Below, one piece after another: positions 1 to 9,380 of a DNA stretch of 64,000 nt. Position 1 is the stretch's first letter; every line of letters starts with the position of its first letter. The stretch is from assembly GCF_010389155.1 (NCBI RefSeq), contig NC_057769.1, positions 16,368,735 through 16,432,734 on the forward strand, written 5' to 3'. The notes beneath the pieces were generated by a model. It made no database searches, was not told the origin of the DNA, and saw only the letters and a program-made list of their open reading frames with translations. The DNA is from Erigeron canadensis (Eukaryota; Streptophyta; Magnoliopsida; Asterales; Asteraceae). Made by a program: the position numbers and the translations under genes.

Positions 1-912
1 TTGTCATTATGAGGGGGAGAAAAAGATTATGATTGATTGAGAAAGAAAATCTTTGAGCTTGATTTGTGCAAACATGGAGTTAGTAAAAAGGTTGTAGTGA
101 GTGTATGGAGGTTACGGATAAAAGATAAGAGAGAATATTTAGTGTATGGGATTAATGGGAAAATTTGCAATTAATAGAAATTCAGTCAATTGAGCTCAGA
201 TTTTCAGATTTGAGTTGTTCATTTTCAGAATTGAGTTCTTGACTTGGAAAAAGGATAATTACAAAGATAAGGATATGATGTTCAAAGATGCTCCAAAATG
301 CTTACACTCATGAATTGAGGGGGAGCATGATTAATTCAAGTTTTGTTCAAAAGTTTACTCTCCAAAGTATTTAAGTCAAAATGACAAAGATCAAAGGTAC
401 AAAAGTTAAAAGATTGATTGGAAGATTCAAGACAAAGAAGTAAAACTTCGAAAGAGTCTTCATCAACACATTTCATTCAAGATCTTCAAAGTCATATAAT
501 AATACTTGATCCAGAAGCTTCATTGCATATATCAAGGGGGAGAGTTTAAGTTTTTGATACCTCATTCCAAGGAAACAAATTATCATTCAAGAATTGAAGA
601 TTGAAGAACCAAAGTCAAACTTATACCTTCCGCACTTCAAAAGGCAACTCTGATTCATGATTCAACAATTTTCAAAGATTCTAGACTCATTCATTTTATT
701 CACTGTTCAAAAAAAACATTGAGAATTTCATCATGTTTTAAATTCAAGAAGTCCAAGACCAAGATTGATTCAAGTTCTCCAAAGACGATGGAAAGCTTTG
801 AAGACTTGTTTCATCACACCAATTGTCTTCACCATCGGGCTCATCAACTTAATTCCTACAAGACAAAATAACACGTACTTCATTCATTACAATATATCAC
901 TAAGGGGGAGAA
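1..912 (+). other. RE1 non-coding 3' tail with four polypurine boxes
   Basis: No gene is visible in these 900 bases. Four purine boxes of the form GAGGGGGAG or AAGGGGGAG occur near 10-19, 319-327, 535-544 and 902-912. The last abuts the LTR and is the functional polypurine tract. The same series occurs in RE7. Repeated polypurine tracts upstream of the 3' LTR have been described in Sireviruses. Confidence 0.7.
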
Positions 913-1221
913 TGTTAGAAATCCAAAAATAGTGATAAATTGTAATTTAAGTTAGTGGACTTTGTTGTTGTCAAGACATGGTGAAATGATTTCTAAGGTT
1001 GAGGGAATAGGAGCGTCAATTAGCTTAATTGTAGATTTAGACTATAAAATACCCTCAACTCCTTAAAAATCATAAGCTTTTGATCCATTTTTACATACAA
1101 CTTAATCCAGATCGTTTCTTTCTCTCTCTCTAGAAATCACACACACTAAACACACCAAGAACACACACACTTGAACCGCCATTGTTGAGATCGAATCAAG
1201 AGCAAATATCGTGTTATTACA
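913..1221 (+). repeat. RE1 3' LTR
   Basis: A 309-bp LTR that begins TGTTAGAAATCC after the purine tract and ends GTTATTACA. It is clearly related to the RE7 LTRs, including the ACACACAC-rich block before the end. Confidence 0.85.
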
Positions 1222-1458
1222 TATCTATACAATTATATGCTTGAAAAACACTTGAAAAATTTGACTAAGTCTAAATTTTGTTACTGGAAGACACCTTATA
1301 GATCATCAGTGTTTCCAGTTTCATCTTTTCATTCTATCTTAGACTTAATTTGATCATATACTTGTGAAAATAAATTGCAACATTAATGACATTACATCTT
1401 TTGCAATAAGTTACAATTATATTTACATACAACAAGTAAAATGAGAAAAGATAAAGAG
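1222..1458 (-). other. RE2 3' untranslated region
   Basis: No coding signal. From about 1222 it aligns by eye with the RE8 segment 55073-55292, which lies between the RE8 ORF3 stop and its 3' LTR. Confidence 0.6.
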
Positions 1459-3161
1459 TCAGGCTTGTCTCTTTGGAGCACTTCCACCAGCTTCTTCAGT
1501 AGCCTTCCTCTTAAAGCTTGGAGAGTCTTTTGGTTTCCTTATTCCCAGAGTGACTTCCATCATCATGATCCTGCCATGCTCCTTCTGAATCCTTTTCGTA
1601 AAATACCTCACATCAACAAAAATAAGCTGAGGATTTTCTTTGAAATATAAGCCAATTTCTCTAAGTTCAAACCACCCAAATGCCCTTACTGACGTACTTC
1701 TTCTTTCATCAGTGAAGTTTTCTTCCCTTGTCAGTTTTACATAAAATTTTGAGTGGGCTTCATGGTCTGTGGCGAATCTAATCTCTGCAGCAATGATTTT
1801 CCTGGCATCAGCTTTATAGTGCATTCTTTCATTATATTCCTGCCTTACCTTTGCCAGTCTTACTTTTTCTTCGGTCTCTCTGGAGATGCCTTGTGAATTT
1901 GCAACTCTTTACAATTGAGTCCTGCTTATGCTCATGGACACATCCAGAGGAATGAAGTTGCTTAGATCAGCATCTCTCTCTGCCTTTGTTCTCCTTGGTG
2001 GCTTGGATACACCTTTCATCTTTTTCCTATACTCATTTTCCAAGGCCAGAGCATTCTTCTTTGCTTTTCTCTGAAGCTCAATCAACTCATCCTTCCTGGC
2101 AATAATCAATTCAAGTATACTGACCTTATAAGTTTCAGCATCGTACATCTGCTCATCTTTGGCGTATACAAAACGAAGGCAAACATCATCCATCACATCC
2201 AAACATTTAATGACTCTGGGATCATTCTTCATGTATCTATACACATCGATGTGCACACTAAGACGACCAGCATTGAAAGCATCCAGTGTTCCCCTTTGTG
2301 CCATATCGTTCTTATGTGCTTCCCAGTCATTCTTCAGATTTTGTTTCCAGATGTCAATTAATATGCACTCCTGCTGAAGTTTCCTTAATATTTCGTCATC
2401 AGCATTAGGCAAGGAGGCAATAATATCCATGTCTTCACCTTCTTCAGTATCTTCACAAGAAATGACATGAGGCTTTCTTTGCTTTTTAAATGTAGCCAAA
2501 TCTGGGAAGTCCTCAAACTGAGGTTCTGACTCACCAGCTTCAGTACTGGCATCCTCTTCTTCATTCTGCACACTGGCATCAGTACCAGTTGCTTTTTCCA
2601 TATAAGCCTGAGCAATGGCTTCAGTGCCACGTGCTTTCTGAACCATTTCTTCTTTTGTCTTGGAAATCTCATCAATACCAACCTTCAAACTGCTTTTCCC
2701 CTTGGAATTACCACTAGTCCCAGACTTGAGGACATTCAACACATCTTTCAGTTTGTTTCTATCAGAGGACCTAAAAGTTTTACATTCAGGGGTCATGATA
2801 GCCACAGATGTTTTTAACTGCTCAAAGTCTCTTCTAAGAGATTGGACTTTAGAGACCAAGTCCTTTGGCATTTCATCTTTTATCACTTTCTCAACTTATG
2901 GCAACAAACTATCCAGAATAGTCCTCAACACTGACCCAGATATTTCTTCAGTAACTTCCTTCAGCATGTCAGCTCTTAATTTTCTGGCAACTTCATCACT
3001 AATGTTGCTGACAACTGAATTCTGGTCAAGTGTTGGCCTTCTCTCCATATTTTAAACTCTGGTAACCAACTTCTAAACTTCATCAGTCAAACTGGAGAAG
3101 GGACTAGCAACACTTGTCTGAATGGCAGTTTGCACTGATCTGCCCAACTTTTCTTCCAAGC
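1459..3161 (-). pseudogene. RE2 ORF3, C-terminal half
   Basis: This continues the ORF3 begun at 11410 and was separated from it by RE3. The reading frame runs from 3161 to 1459 with stops near 3060, near 2900 and at 1909. The protein is charged and probably coiled-coil at first. It then has an acidic middle (EEEDASTEAGESE region) and a basic C-terminal segment rich in lysine and arginine. It ends with a KRKATEE...PKRQA tail that looks like a bipartite nuclear localisation signal. RE8 55293-57061 has the same C-terminus, with shared blocks FTDER, RAFGW and KRKATEE. No transmembrane segment is visible, so I do not call it an envelope protein. Function unknown. Confidence 0.7.
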
Positions 3162-3166
3162 CCTGG
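3162..3166. repeat. Target duplication of RE3, left copy (CCTGG)
   Basis: CCTGG lies immediately left of the RE3 5' LTR and is repeated at 9376-9380 right of the 3' LTR. Removing RE3 rejoins RE2 ORF3. Confidence 0.9.
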
Positions 3167-3646
3167 TGATGGCGTATCCATATTACGCTACGAAAGGCCT
3201 GCCAAACGGACAAGTGCTAACCAACAGCGTTACGAAGGAACCTGCGTGGGGAAGGCGCCCAGCTGGAAATAATACCCAAATAAAGAAGAGATTGCCTAAA
3301 TCTCTTCTTCCCAAAAATAAGGACGATCAGTTCCTACTAATTTGGGAAGTTAAATCTATCACTTTAAATCGTGGGAAAACCTATCTACAAGGTTTTCTCC
3401 ATCCTCCTATAAAAAGAGATTCATAAGACCTCACGAAGGCATCATTCATTTACTCTTACTCATTCATAAACTCTATAAAACAGATCAGAGGACAAGCATA
3501 ATGGCACAATCTTAATCGGCTGACAATCAAATCATAATTGATTGGCGTAAAGAGGCTTACACTCTACCATATGGGAATCGCCAACGAATAGTCCAAAACC
3601 CCTCAAACCCCCTTTTTTAACCCTAGCGCGATCTGGTGCACAAACA
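3167..3646 (+). repeat. RE3 5' LTR
   Basis: 480 bp, TG...CA ends. A TATA-like CCTATAAAAAGAG lies near 3404-3416. The 3' end (CTGGTGCACAAACA) abuts the primer site. Confidence 0.93.
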
Positions 3647-3666
3647 TTGGCGCCATTCGTGGGACC
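3647..3666 (+). other. RE3 primer-binding site
   Basis: TTGGCGCCATTCGTGGGA follows the LTR directly. It resembles the TGGCGCCGTCTGTGGGAA type of primer site seen in Tat-lineage elements, with several mismatches. I did not assign a tRNA. Confidence 0.65.
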
Positions 3667-3727
3667 AATCTATCGAACTAGAAAAACCCATAAATATACC
3701 GTTCTGTGCATCTTACGCTGTAAAAAA

Positions 3728-3865
3728 TGGTAAAGAAAAAAGACAGGATGACGAGAGGAAGAAGGTCTACTCTGGCCATTCAACAAGCAAGAATCAGCGA
3801 TTTGACTGTGGCCAAAACGACACCGGAAGGGTTTTATTTCCCATTATTAAGATAAAGCGAACCTT
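3728..3865 (+). pseudogene. RE3 gag N-terminal remnant
   Basis: An ATG at 3728 opens about 45 codons of a basic peptide (MVKKKDRMTRGRRST...) that runs into a stop. This is the expected place and style for the start of a Tat gag. Protease sequence follows within 100 bases, so the bulk of gag, normally well over 1 kb, has been deleted. Confidence 0.55.
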
Positions 3866-3927
3866 CGAGCGATCCGCTCATCATCCAAGCCACTGTATTC
3901 AACGTTGAAGTCCGGAGGGTATAGCTG

Positions 3928-4584
3928 GACGGTGGAAGTGAGTGTGACGTTATCTTCGAACACTGCTTCCTCAAAATTCCAGAATCCATACGAGCCCGAA
4001 GGACGGATCCCCGGGGACCATTGGTAGGTTGTTCCGGAGAGCATGCATGGCCGTTGGGAGAAGTCGACCTAGACGTGACCATCACAGACGTGATACATGA
4101 GCGAACGGAGACGTTGGATCTCTCGATAGTACGATCTCCATCCCCCTACAATATAATTTTGGGAAGACCTACGATGCAAAGGATGAAAATGGTCCCCTCT
4201 GTCATCCATAGGGTCATTAAATTCCAATCTGAAACAGGGATAGGCTCGATCCACTCCTCTTACGAGCCAATAAAACAAATCAATGATGTGAAAAGGGTAG
4301 ATGACGACGTCCCACCTACCCCCATGAAAATGCAAGAAGAAGAGGACGCAACAAAGTTGGTAATTAATCCAAACTTTCCCGAACAGACGATATCCATAGG
4401 TGCCCTACTTTCATCCTCTTACGAGCCAATAAAACAAATCAATGATGTGAAAAGGGTAGATGACGACGTCCCACCTACCCCCATGAAAACGCAAGAAGAA
4501 GAGGACGCAACAAAGTTGGTAATTAATCCAAACTTTCCCCTTCCCAGAAATCGACTGGAAAGTAGAATCGTTAGCAGAGCATAA
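3928..4584 (+). pseudogene. RE3 aspartic protease
   Basis: The frame opens with the retropepsin signature DGGSECDVIFEHCF (3928 onward), where the family usually has DGGSS. It continues with PLVGCSGEHAWPLGEVDLDV and the C-terminal block PYNIILGRPTMQRMKMV typical of gypsy proteases, then an acidic linker. The enzyme would process the gag-pol polyprotein. The linker carries a 159-bp tandem duplication (separate entry). Upstream sequence is lost, so there is no natural start. Confidence 0.8.
4255..4539 (+). repeat. Tandem duplication in the RE3 protease-RT linker, period 159 bp
   Basis: Bases 4255-4380 recur at 4414-4539 with a single mismatch that I can see (ATG against ACG). The period of 159 is a multiple of three, so the frame is kept and a 53-residue unit is repeated. 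Near-identity means it arose late, after or shortly before RE3 inserted. Confidence 0.9.
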
Positions 4585-5499
4585 GCTAAAGTGTTTTTTG
4601 GATGCATACACCAGATACAGATGGTGGAAGAAGACGAAGACAAGACAACCTTCTACACCAGTAAGGGAACCTATTGTTATCAAAAGATGCCCTTCGGCCT
4701 TAAGAACGCAGGAGCTACGTACCAAAGGTTAGTCGATAAGGCCTTCGCTACACAGATAGGAAGGAACCTAGAAGCATACGTCGACGACATGGTTATCAAA
4801 AGCAGGGATGAAGAAGGACTCATTGAAGATATCCTAGAAACCTTCGGGAACCTCAGGAAAATCAACATGAAACTTAATCCCAAAAAGTGTTCGTTTGGAG
4901 TGGAGGAAGGCAAGTTCTTAGGATACTATGTAAGTAACAAAGGCATCCACGCAAATCTTTCCAAGATAAATAAGTTAAAGCAAATTTCAGCGCCAAGGAC
5001 AATCAAAGAAGCCCAAAGCCTAAATGGCAAGCTTGCTGCCCTTAGCCGCTTCCTCTCATGCGGAGCTGACAAGCAATTACCCTTTTTCAAAGTATTGAAA
5101 GGATGTCTCAAAAATAAGGATTTCACATGGACAGAGGAGGCCAGGAGAGCTTTGGAACAGATGAGAAAATATATTGTAGACCTGCCAACGCTAACAGCCC
5201 CAAAGCCAAAAGAAATACTCTACGTATATCTGGCCGCCTCACTTGAATGCGTTAGCGTTGTGCTTGTGGCAGAAAGGGATAAACAACAGATACCCATTTA
5301 CTTCGTGAGCAGAGTCCTGCAAGGCGTAGAAGCCAACTATCCCGAGTTAGAAAAGCTGACCTTGGCCCTTGTCCACACGGCATGCAAGTTGCGAAGGTAC
5401 TTTCAAGCGCATCCCATCGTTGTATTATCTGATAAGCCAATAAGGCGGATATTGCTTAAGCCAGAAAAGTCGGGACGGGTGGCCAAGTGGGCCAATTAG
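4542..5499 (+). pseudogene. RE3 reverse transcriptase and first RNase H, broken
   Basis: The first codons (PEIDWKVESLAEHKLKCFLDA) are in one frame and the rest (IQMVEEDEDKTTF onward) in another, so there is a frameshift near 4605. The visible RT starts only at this point. The N-terminal fingers, with the first catalytic aspartate region, are missing. The catalytic motif YVDDMVIKS is present near 4777. The thumb and connection follow, then the RNase H block KPIRRILLKPEKSGRVAKWA. The TAG at 5497 is caused by a second one-base frameshift relative to the following RNase H. Confidence 0.85.
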
Positions 5500-6263
5500 G
5501 GGAGCACGACATTGAGTTCAGGGCCAGGAACGCAATTAAGGGGCAAGTATTGGCTAATTTCATCAGCGAAGTCCACGAAGGCAAAAACTCGATGACACAC
5601 TCTGTGCCACTCGAGGTGTTGGGGAACGTCGAAAATGATGTATGGAAGTTGTACACTGACGGAGCCGTAAGCTCCGATGGTTGTGGAGCCGGTCTGATGC
5701 TAATCAGTCCCGAAGACAAAGAATTTACCTATGCTCTGAGATTTGAGTTTGGATTAACAAATAACGAAGCCGAGTATGAAGCATTGCTAGCAGGGCTTCG
5801 GATTGCCAGAGATATGAAGGTCCGCAACCTACAGGTATATGTCGACTCCCAATTGGTCGCAAATCAAGTTAAAGGGGACTACGAAGCCAAGCAGAATACT
5901 ACAAAACTATACCTACAAAAGGTGCGGGTGCTGATGGAATGTTTCAGTCACTTCGAAATAGAGCACATTCGAAGGAACCAAAACAAAAAAGCAGACGCCC
6001 TGAGCAAGCTAGCTTCACTCACATTTGGACACCTAGGGAAACAAGTACTGGTAGAAGTCCTCAAGGAAAGATCGATCGCAGAAAAACAAGTCTCTGACCT
6101 TGTGGAGGAAGAGGGTAAAAATTGGATGACCCCCATTTACGAGTACCTAGTAAGCGAGATACTCCCCGCAGACAAGGATGATGCCCGAAAGATAAGAGTG
6201 AAAGCCCCGCAATATAAAATTCAAGATAAAAAGCTGTACAAGAAAGGCTTTGTCACGCCATAG
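5487..6263 (+). pseudogene. RE3 second RNase H (aRNH) and linker
   Basis: An archaeal/plant-type RNase H domain lies just after RT: YTDGAV with the first acidic residue, NNEAEYEALLAGL with the catalytic glutamate, VYVDSQLVANQV with the next aspartate, and NKKADALSKLA with the last. All four acidic positions look intact. A second RNase H here is diagnostic for the Tat lineage. The frame stops at TAG 6261-6263, where the family has tryptophan (PWLRCVGP), so this is a TGG to TAG change. The integrase continues in the same frame. Confidence 0.85.
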
Positions 6264-7349
6264 CTCCGATGCGTAGGTCCAAACCAAGCAGAAATGATCA
6301 TCCGAGAGATACATGAAGGAATCTACGGAGCACATGCAGGAGCAAGATCCGTCGCAACGAAGGCTATGAGGCTAGGATATTTTTGGCCAACAATGCATCA
6401 GGACTCTACAACATTATTGAAAAACTACGAGTCATGCCAGATACGTGCCAATGTCCCGAGACAACCTAAGAATGATATGACCTCTGTAACGTTGGCATGG
6501 CCCTTCATACAATGGGGTATCGACATTGTGGGACCTCTTCCCGAAGCCCAAAACAAGAAAAAATTCCTGGTTGTCGCCATCGATTACTTCATCAAGTGGG
6601 TGGAGGCAAAGCCGCTGGCCACAACAAACGGAGACCAAATGAAGAAGTTTGTATGGGAGCACATCATATGCAGGTTTGGAATACCTCATAAAATCGTCTC
6701 GGATAATGGCCCACAATTTGCCAAAGGCGTCTTCCCAGAATTCTGCAAGCAATTGCAAATTAAACAATCTTTCACATCTGTTTACCACCCCCAAGGGAAC
6801 GGACAGGTGGAGGTAACCAACAGAGAAATAATCAAGGGAATGGAGAAACGCTTAGGGCGAAACCACAAGGGATGGATAGACGAACTACCACTAGTCCTAT
6901 GGGCCAATAAGACAACGCCAAAGCGAAGCAATGGAGAAACCCCTTTCAGTCTAGCATTCAGAACGGAAGCTGTCGTCCCAGCAGAATTCCAAGTCGCTAC
7001 CCACAGTATGATAAACACCGAAGGGAACGAAGACGAACTAAGGATAGATCTGGACTTACTGGAAGAACGACGAGAAATCGCCGCCATCAGAGAAGCTGCG
7101 TTTAAAAAGAAGATTGAAGGGTATTACAACAAAAGGGTAAACCCAACAACATTCAAAGTTGGTGACTACGTGCTGCAGTTAAATAGCACGAGCGAAAAAG
7201 AATACACTGGAAAATTGGGACTTACACGGGAGGGTCCATACAGGGTAAGGAGAGCATTTGGAAAAGGAGCATACGAGCTGGAAACACCCGAAGGAGCTCC
7301 GGTTGACAGAACATGGAATGGCTCAAATTTGCGTAAATTCTACTGTTAA
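6264..7349 (+). pseudogene. RE3 integrase
   Basis: The zinc-binding region is HEGIYGAHAG...KNYESCQ. The first cysteine of the usual CxxC is tyrosine here, so the zinc finger is damaged. The catalytic core has all three acidic residues: WGIDIVGP, VSDNGPQF and NGQVEVTNREIIKG. The C-terminal domain ends PYRVRRAF...GAYELETPEG...WNGSNLRKFYC, the normal end of a Tat polyprotein. It would join element cDNA to the host chromosome. Confidence 0.88.
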
Positions 7350-7895
7350 AATTCCCTTCCTTTTTACAATATATGTAGTACTAAATAAAAGTGCCTGTAA
7401 GCAATTCTAATCATACATACATTGGGCCAAGTGCCTCATTTAAGCATAAAATCCTACGGGAAAGTGCAAACAAAATATATATATATAAAATGGCCACATA
7501 TATATATATAAATGAAAAACCGCCGAAAGTCCAGTACGGCTGGGGCGAAAGCATCAAGATGATATTTACCTTGGGGGGGTCGCTACCCTCGTAAAAAGGG
7601 AAGAAGCTAACAGGGACGCCTGAATAAGCTAACCTTATACACGTAATTACGTAAGAGAAACAAGTTTTAACTACTTCTAAAAACATGGTTCCCAAGCCAA
7701 TAATAGCAAAATTTGCTATACAATGATGATTCTAAAAACACAGAATATGGTCATATAAAAACATATCATAAGCAAAATAAGAAATTAAACCATCTGTTAA
7801 ACATGCATATAAGTACCATAGTTTAAAGTCAAAACAGATTAAAAGGTACATACCGAAAATAAGTCTTAAAAATATTTATTTCATAGCACATATAG
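7350..7895 (+). other. RE3 spacer after integrase, no gene
   Basis: Non-coding, AT-rich, with two short TA runs (about 7476-7489 and 7499-7511). No ORF with family similarity is visible. Confidence 0.6.
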
Positions 7896-8552
7896 TTAAC
7901 CAAACCGGGGTTTCACGACTAGGAGACTGTGCACCCCAGTATTGTGCAGGTGGATGAGATCATGAACATAGTTACACTGGTAATTTGCATGTTTTGAGAT
8001 AGCTTGGTCAAACACCTGTTTAGCCTGGGGATATTCAGGAGACTGATCGGAATGTTGAGCAAAAGCTATCCCCTTCTTCTTTGAAGCATTCACGGCGACA
8101 TCAACCAAAGCAATAGCCTCTGGCCCTAAAGCAAGAGTTTCACAAATATGGGGAATTACTTCTTTCACAAACACTTTTACCTCCCGGCGAAGTTCAACAT
8201 TGTCCAGATCCTTCTCCAAAAGCTCATCATGACGCCTCTTCAAACCTGCACGCAACACCTTCATCTCCACATCCTGCTCAGATAAGCGCTTCTCCAAGTA
8301 GGCAACCCGGTCAAATAAACTAGTGATGACAAGCTGGGACTCCTTCAAAATATCCTGAGAATACTCATATTCTCGACACATACCACGGACCAAGAGATGT
8401 TTTCGTTCACTCATATTATCAGATAAGAGTTCCTCCTCCATGAATTTTCGAGAAGAATCACCAGAAAAGGAGATCGTAGGAAAAGCAGCAGGACCCTTCC
8501 CCTTATCCGAAACAGAGTCATCATCGATATTGGTAATCTTTCTCTTTGACAT
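7896..8552 (-). CDS. RE3 antisense ORF, 218-aa charged coiled-coil protein
   Basis: An uninterrupted frame on the strand opposite to gag-pol, between integrase and the 3' LTR. An ATG at 8552 gives MSKRKITNIDDDSVSDKGKG, a nuclear-style basic and acidic start. The frame stays open upstream to 8765, but that part is hydrophobic and looks like untranslated leader. The centre (SLFDRVAYLEKRLSEQDVEMKVL) has heptad character. Antisense ORFs in this position are known in some Tat elements (Grande, Retand). It is the only RE3 ORF without a stop or frameshift. Product and function unknown. Confidence 0.6.
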   Translation of the reverse strand: MSKRKITNIDDDSVSDKGKGPAAFPTISFSGDSSRKFMEEELLSDNMSERKHLLVRGMCREYEYSQDILKESQLVITSLFDRVAYLEKRLSEQDVEMKVLRAGLKRRHDELLEKDLDNVELRREVKVFVKEVIPHICETLALGPEAIALVDVAVNASKKKGIAFAQHSDQSPEYPQAKQVFDQAISKHANYQCNYVHDLIHLHNTGVHSLLVVKPRFG

Positions 8553-8880
8553 GGCTCTTGAGTCTTGCGAGCAAAACGAAGACAGAGATTTTTGAAGAAA
8601 ATACAACGAGATGGAGGTATACGAAAGAAAAAGTAGAAACAGTGACCTATGGGGAGGGGACAATGAAAAGACTGAAGGAAGGAGTTCAATTGAAGCAATA
8701 AATATTTCTGCGCAGCAAACTATTTTGGCATGGAAGAGAAAAAGTCCCAACCGTCGATTACACACCTAGGGATACGTGCAGCGACTTTTTGGTTCCCATT
8801 AACTGCAACATGTCCTTTCATGATAAAGTATTTTTCAGATATAGTCCAAGGGAATGTTTATTTGGCAAAAATCATCCCCT

Positions 8881-8894
8881 TGGACTGGGGGGCT
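8881..8894 (+). other. RE3 polypurine tract
   Basis: TGGACTGGGGGGCT directly precedes the 3' LTR, the position from which plus-strand synthesis is primed. Confidence 0.7.
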
Positions 8895-9375
8895 TGATGG
8901 CGTATCTATATTACGCTACGAAAGGCCTGCCAAATGGACAAGTGCTAACCCGCAGCATTACAAAGGAACCTGCGTGGGGAAGGTGCCCAGCTGGAAGTAA
9001 TACCCAAATAAAGAAAAGATTGCCTAAATCTCTTCTTCCCTAAAATAAGGACGATCAGTTCCTACTAATTTGGGAAGTTAAATCTATCCCTTTAAATCGT
9101 GGGAAAACCTATCTACAAGGTTTTTTCCATCCTCCTATAAAAGGAGATTCGTAAGACCTCACGAAGGCATCATTCATTTACTCTTACTCATTCATAAACT
9201 CTATCAAACAGATCAGAGCACAAGCATAATGGCACGATCTTATATCGGCTGAGAATCAAATCATAATTGATTGGCGTAAAGAGGCTTACACTCTACCATA
9301 TGGGAATCGCCAACGAATAGTCCAAAACCCCTCAATCCCCCTTTTTTAACCCTAGCTTGATCTGGTGCACAAACA
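8895..9375 (+). repeat. RE3 3' LTR
   Basis: 481 bp, co-linear with 3167-3646, with about 21 substitutions and one indel by eye. It is followed by CCTGG (9376-9380). Confidence 0.93.
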
Positions 9376-9380
9376 CCTGG

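Larger units (their letters stand above)
1..1221 (+). mobile_element. RE1: 3' end of a Ty1-copia element, truncated by the window edge
   Basis: The stretch holds the non-coding tail, polypurine tract and 3' LTR of a copia element. It matches, in reverse orientation, the tail of RE7 (42329-43420), including the same series of GGGGGAG boxes, so RE1 and RE7 belong to related families. Coding regions and the 5' LTR lie left of the window. The LTR ends in CA at 1221. RE2 sequence starts directly after it, so RE1 most likely inserted in the 3' untranslated part of RE2. The 5 bases after it (TATCT, 1222-1226) are the expected target duplication but cannot be checked here. Confidence 0.85.
3167..9375 (+). 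mobile_element. RE3: Tat-lineage Ty3-gypsy element
   Basis: Complete end to end: two LTRs of 480 and 481 bp starting TGATGGCG and ending CACAAACA, a 5-bp target duplication CCTGG, a primer site, and the order protease, RT, second RNase H, integrase. The extra RNase H after RT, the long 3' spacer and an antisense ORF in that spacer are features of the Tat lineage. Most of gag and the N-terminal part of RT have been deleted, so it is non-autonomous. The two LTRs differ at about 21 positions by my hand count (about 95-96% identity), so insertion is not very recent. Confidence 0.92.

Noticed and set aside
8553..8765. Longer start for the RE3 antisense ORF at 8765
   Set aside because: The extra 71 residues are hydrophobic and leucine/phenylalanine-rich like translated leader. 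The ATG at 8552 gives a more protein-like start.
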